Shown here: piece by piece, positions 52,106 to 52,973 of the stretch
Layout of the letters: every line of letters begins with the position of its first letter
Numbering within the stretch: the first letter of the stretch is position 1
Source of the DNA: an uncultured Ruminococcus sp.
GTDB taxonomy: Bacteria > Bacillota > Clostridia > Oscillospirales > CAG-272
Assembly: GCA_905202255.1 (NCBI GenBank)
Contig: CAJKRH010000008.1
Location: forward strand, 1 to 52,973
Direction of reading: 5' to 3'
DNA length: 52,973 nt
Position numbers and translations under genes: made by a program
Notes under the pieces: generated by a model
Seen by the model: only the letters and a program-made list of their open reading frames with translations
What the model was told of the DNA's origin: nothing
Database searches by the model: none

Positions 52106-52770
52106 AGCGTGTACCCCTGCCTGTGTTTTGTTTTGATAAAGCCAGTTAGGCCGATAGCAGATAGCTTTTCCCGAATACGGGCGATATTGACGCTCAGAGC
52201 GTTGTCATCAACATAAAGCTGGTTGTCCCACAAATAATCAACAATATCATTCCGGGGACAAATTTTTCCCGCGTGCTTGAACAGATAGTAGATAATTTTT
52301 AGCTCGTTCTTTGTCAGCTCCGCCTGTCTGCCATCATATTCAATCGTGCTACTTTCCAAATGGAGAACCGCTCCCTGCCATACAAGCCGCTCACCCTGTT
52401 CTGCGGGATAAGCCCGTTTCAGCAGAGAAGAAATCTTTGCCAGTAAAATTGCGGTATTATAGGGCTTTGTAACAAAGGCGTCGCCGCCCAGCAAAATGCT
52501 GTTCAGCTCGTCCATATCCGTGTTACAGCTCGTCACAAAAATAATCGGCACATTGGAAAAGCCACGGATTTGAGAACAGATAGAATAGCCGCTTTCTTGT
52601 GGTAATTTTATATCCAGTAAAATCAAATGGGGCTGGATATTCTTGACGGCTTGCACGATGGAAGAAAAATCAGTAACTGCGTCTGTATGATAGCCATTCC
52701 CATTCAAAAGGTTTACAAGTTCCGTTTGTATTACGGTGTCGTCCTCGACAACAAGAATTTTGTATTTCAT
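52102..52770 (-). CDS. BceR-like response regulator (OmpR family)
   Basis: This 222-residue regulator has a receiver domain with VVEDD at residues 6-10 and phospho-acceptor Asp near 51 in LILLDIKLPQ, then VTKPYN, and an OmpR-type winged-helix DNA-binding domain (~125-222, with LTKNELKIIYYLFKHAGKI and RIREKL). The start at 52770 has GGGAGGT upstream. It is the first gene of the operon. TATAAT (52793-52798, minus strand) is a plausible -10 box, with no clear -35. It would activate the ABC genes in response to peptide antibiotics. Confidence 0.93.
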   Translation of the reverse strand: MKYKILVVEDDTVIQTELVNLLNGNGYHTDAVTDFSSIVQAVKNIQPHLILLDIKLPQESGYSICSQIRGFSNVPIIFVTSCNTDMDELNSILLGGDAFVTKPYNTAILLAKISSLLKRAYPAEQGERLVWQGAVLHLESSTIEYDGRQAELTKNELKIIYYLFKHAGKICPRNDIVDYLWDNQLYVDDNALSVNIARIREKLSAIGLTGFIKTKHRQGYTL

Positions 52771-52919
52771 AGCACCACCTCCCTCAGAAATTATTATATC
52801 ACATCTATGCAACACCTTGTCTATCAGAAACACGAAACAAAATACTACCAAAACATAAAATTGCACTTCGTTCAAATATTCTCACCCGAAATGTAAAATA
52901 ATATAGGGGTGATATGAGA

Positions 52920-52973
52920 ATGTACCAAGATGAACGAAAACTTGATTTTCACGCGCTGGGCCGGGAAATCAAG
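52920..52973 (+). CDS. Partial XRE-like regulator, cut by the window edge
   Basis: Only the first 18 codons are visible: MYQDERKLDFHALGREIK. The LDFHALGREIK pattern is the opening of many Cro/C1 repressors in Tn-type elements. An AGGGGTG ribosome site precedes it. TTCAAA (52871-52876) and TAAAAT (52894-52899) with a 17-bp spacer could be its promoter. It is divergent from the Bce operon. The call is weak because the helix-turn-helix itself lies outside the window. Confidence 0.4.
   Translation, partial: MYQDERKLDFHALGREIK

Larger units (their letters stand above)
44822..52973. mobile_element. Left part of an integrated element, Tn4451/CTn-like
   Basis: The block opens with a large serine recombinase at its edge and carries a TnpW-family protein, a sigma-70-like protein and small proteins typical of Tn4451-type mobilizable or conjugative elements, then a BceRSAB cargo. 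Composition changes sharply at ~44.8 kb (GC-rich to ~47.6 kb, AT-rich after). The exact left attachment site lies somewhere in 44812-44840. The right end and any relaxase or transfer genes are beyond the window, so integration and mobility are inferred. Confidence 0.65.

Overview
The window looks like chromosome from an endospore-forming, low-to-moderate GC Firmicute of the class Clostridia. Pointers are spoIVB and spoIIE, a long Bacillus-type SRP RNA upstream of dnaX-ybaB-recR, a T-box riboswitch on ileS, CCA-encoding tRNAs, a GH78-type glycosidase that fits a gut or plant-polymer lifestyle, and a terminal Tn4451-like mobile element. The species cannot be named from this sequence.

Layout. 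0-7 kb: membrane-fused aminopropyltransferase, DUF4317 protein, surface-anchored SGNH hydrolase, dUTPase, an XRE regulator with its own operator, and a VTT membrane protein. 7-10.3 kb: alpha-L-rhamnosidase-like enzyme and an S1-domain protein. 10.3-10.8 kb: non-coding, with a MITE-like element between two near-identical terminators. 10.8-13.6 kb: copper operon copA-csoR-copZ with a clear CsoR operator. 13.8-17.9 kb: MarR regulator and a heterodimeric ABC exporter. 18-22.1 kb: ileS-mscL under an isoleucine T-box. 22.2-25.4 kb: SRP RNA, dnaX, ybaB, recR and two tRNAs. 25.6-29.7 kb: an accessory-looking stretch of unknown genes plus a membrane PP2C phosphatase. 30-33.6 kb: MutS-like ATPase with a small membrane partner, and an ECF sigma/anti-sigma pair. 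33.8-35.6 kb: a tightly overlapped SLOG / AraC / corrinoid-protein operon. 35.7-39.5 kb: spoIVB and spoIIE. 39.6-44.7 kb: potABCD polyamine importer, preceded by a structured leader with a terminator, then a LiaF-like protein.

From about 44.8 kb to the window end lies the left part of an integrated element. It holds a large serine recombinase, a TnpW-family protein, a small unknown protein and a sigma-70-like protein, and it carries a BceRSAB-type antimicrobial-peptide sensing and detoxification module. The first half is GC-rich and the Bce half is visibly AT-richer, so the element itself is a mosaic.

The most interesting non-coding signals are the potABCD leader (a three-way-junction-like fold with mutually exclusive terminator pairing), an 86-bp dispersed repeat with a covarying hairpin placed directly after two unrelated genes, a repeated semi-palindrome (GGACAAAGTGTCC) in the recombinase module, and a 41-bp dyad over the first promoter. 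The least explained protein set is the SLOG-AraC-corrinoid operon. All calls come from reading the sequence; no database search was run.
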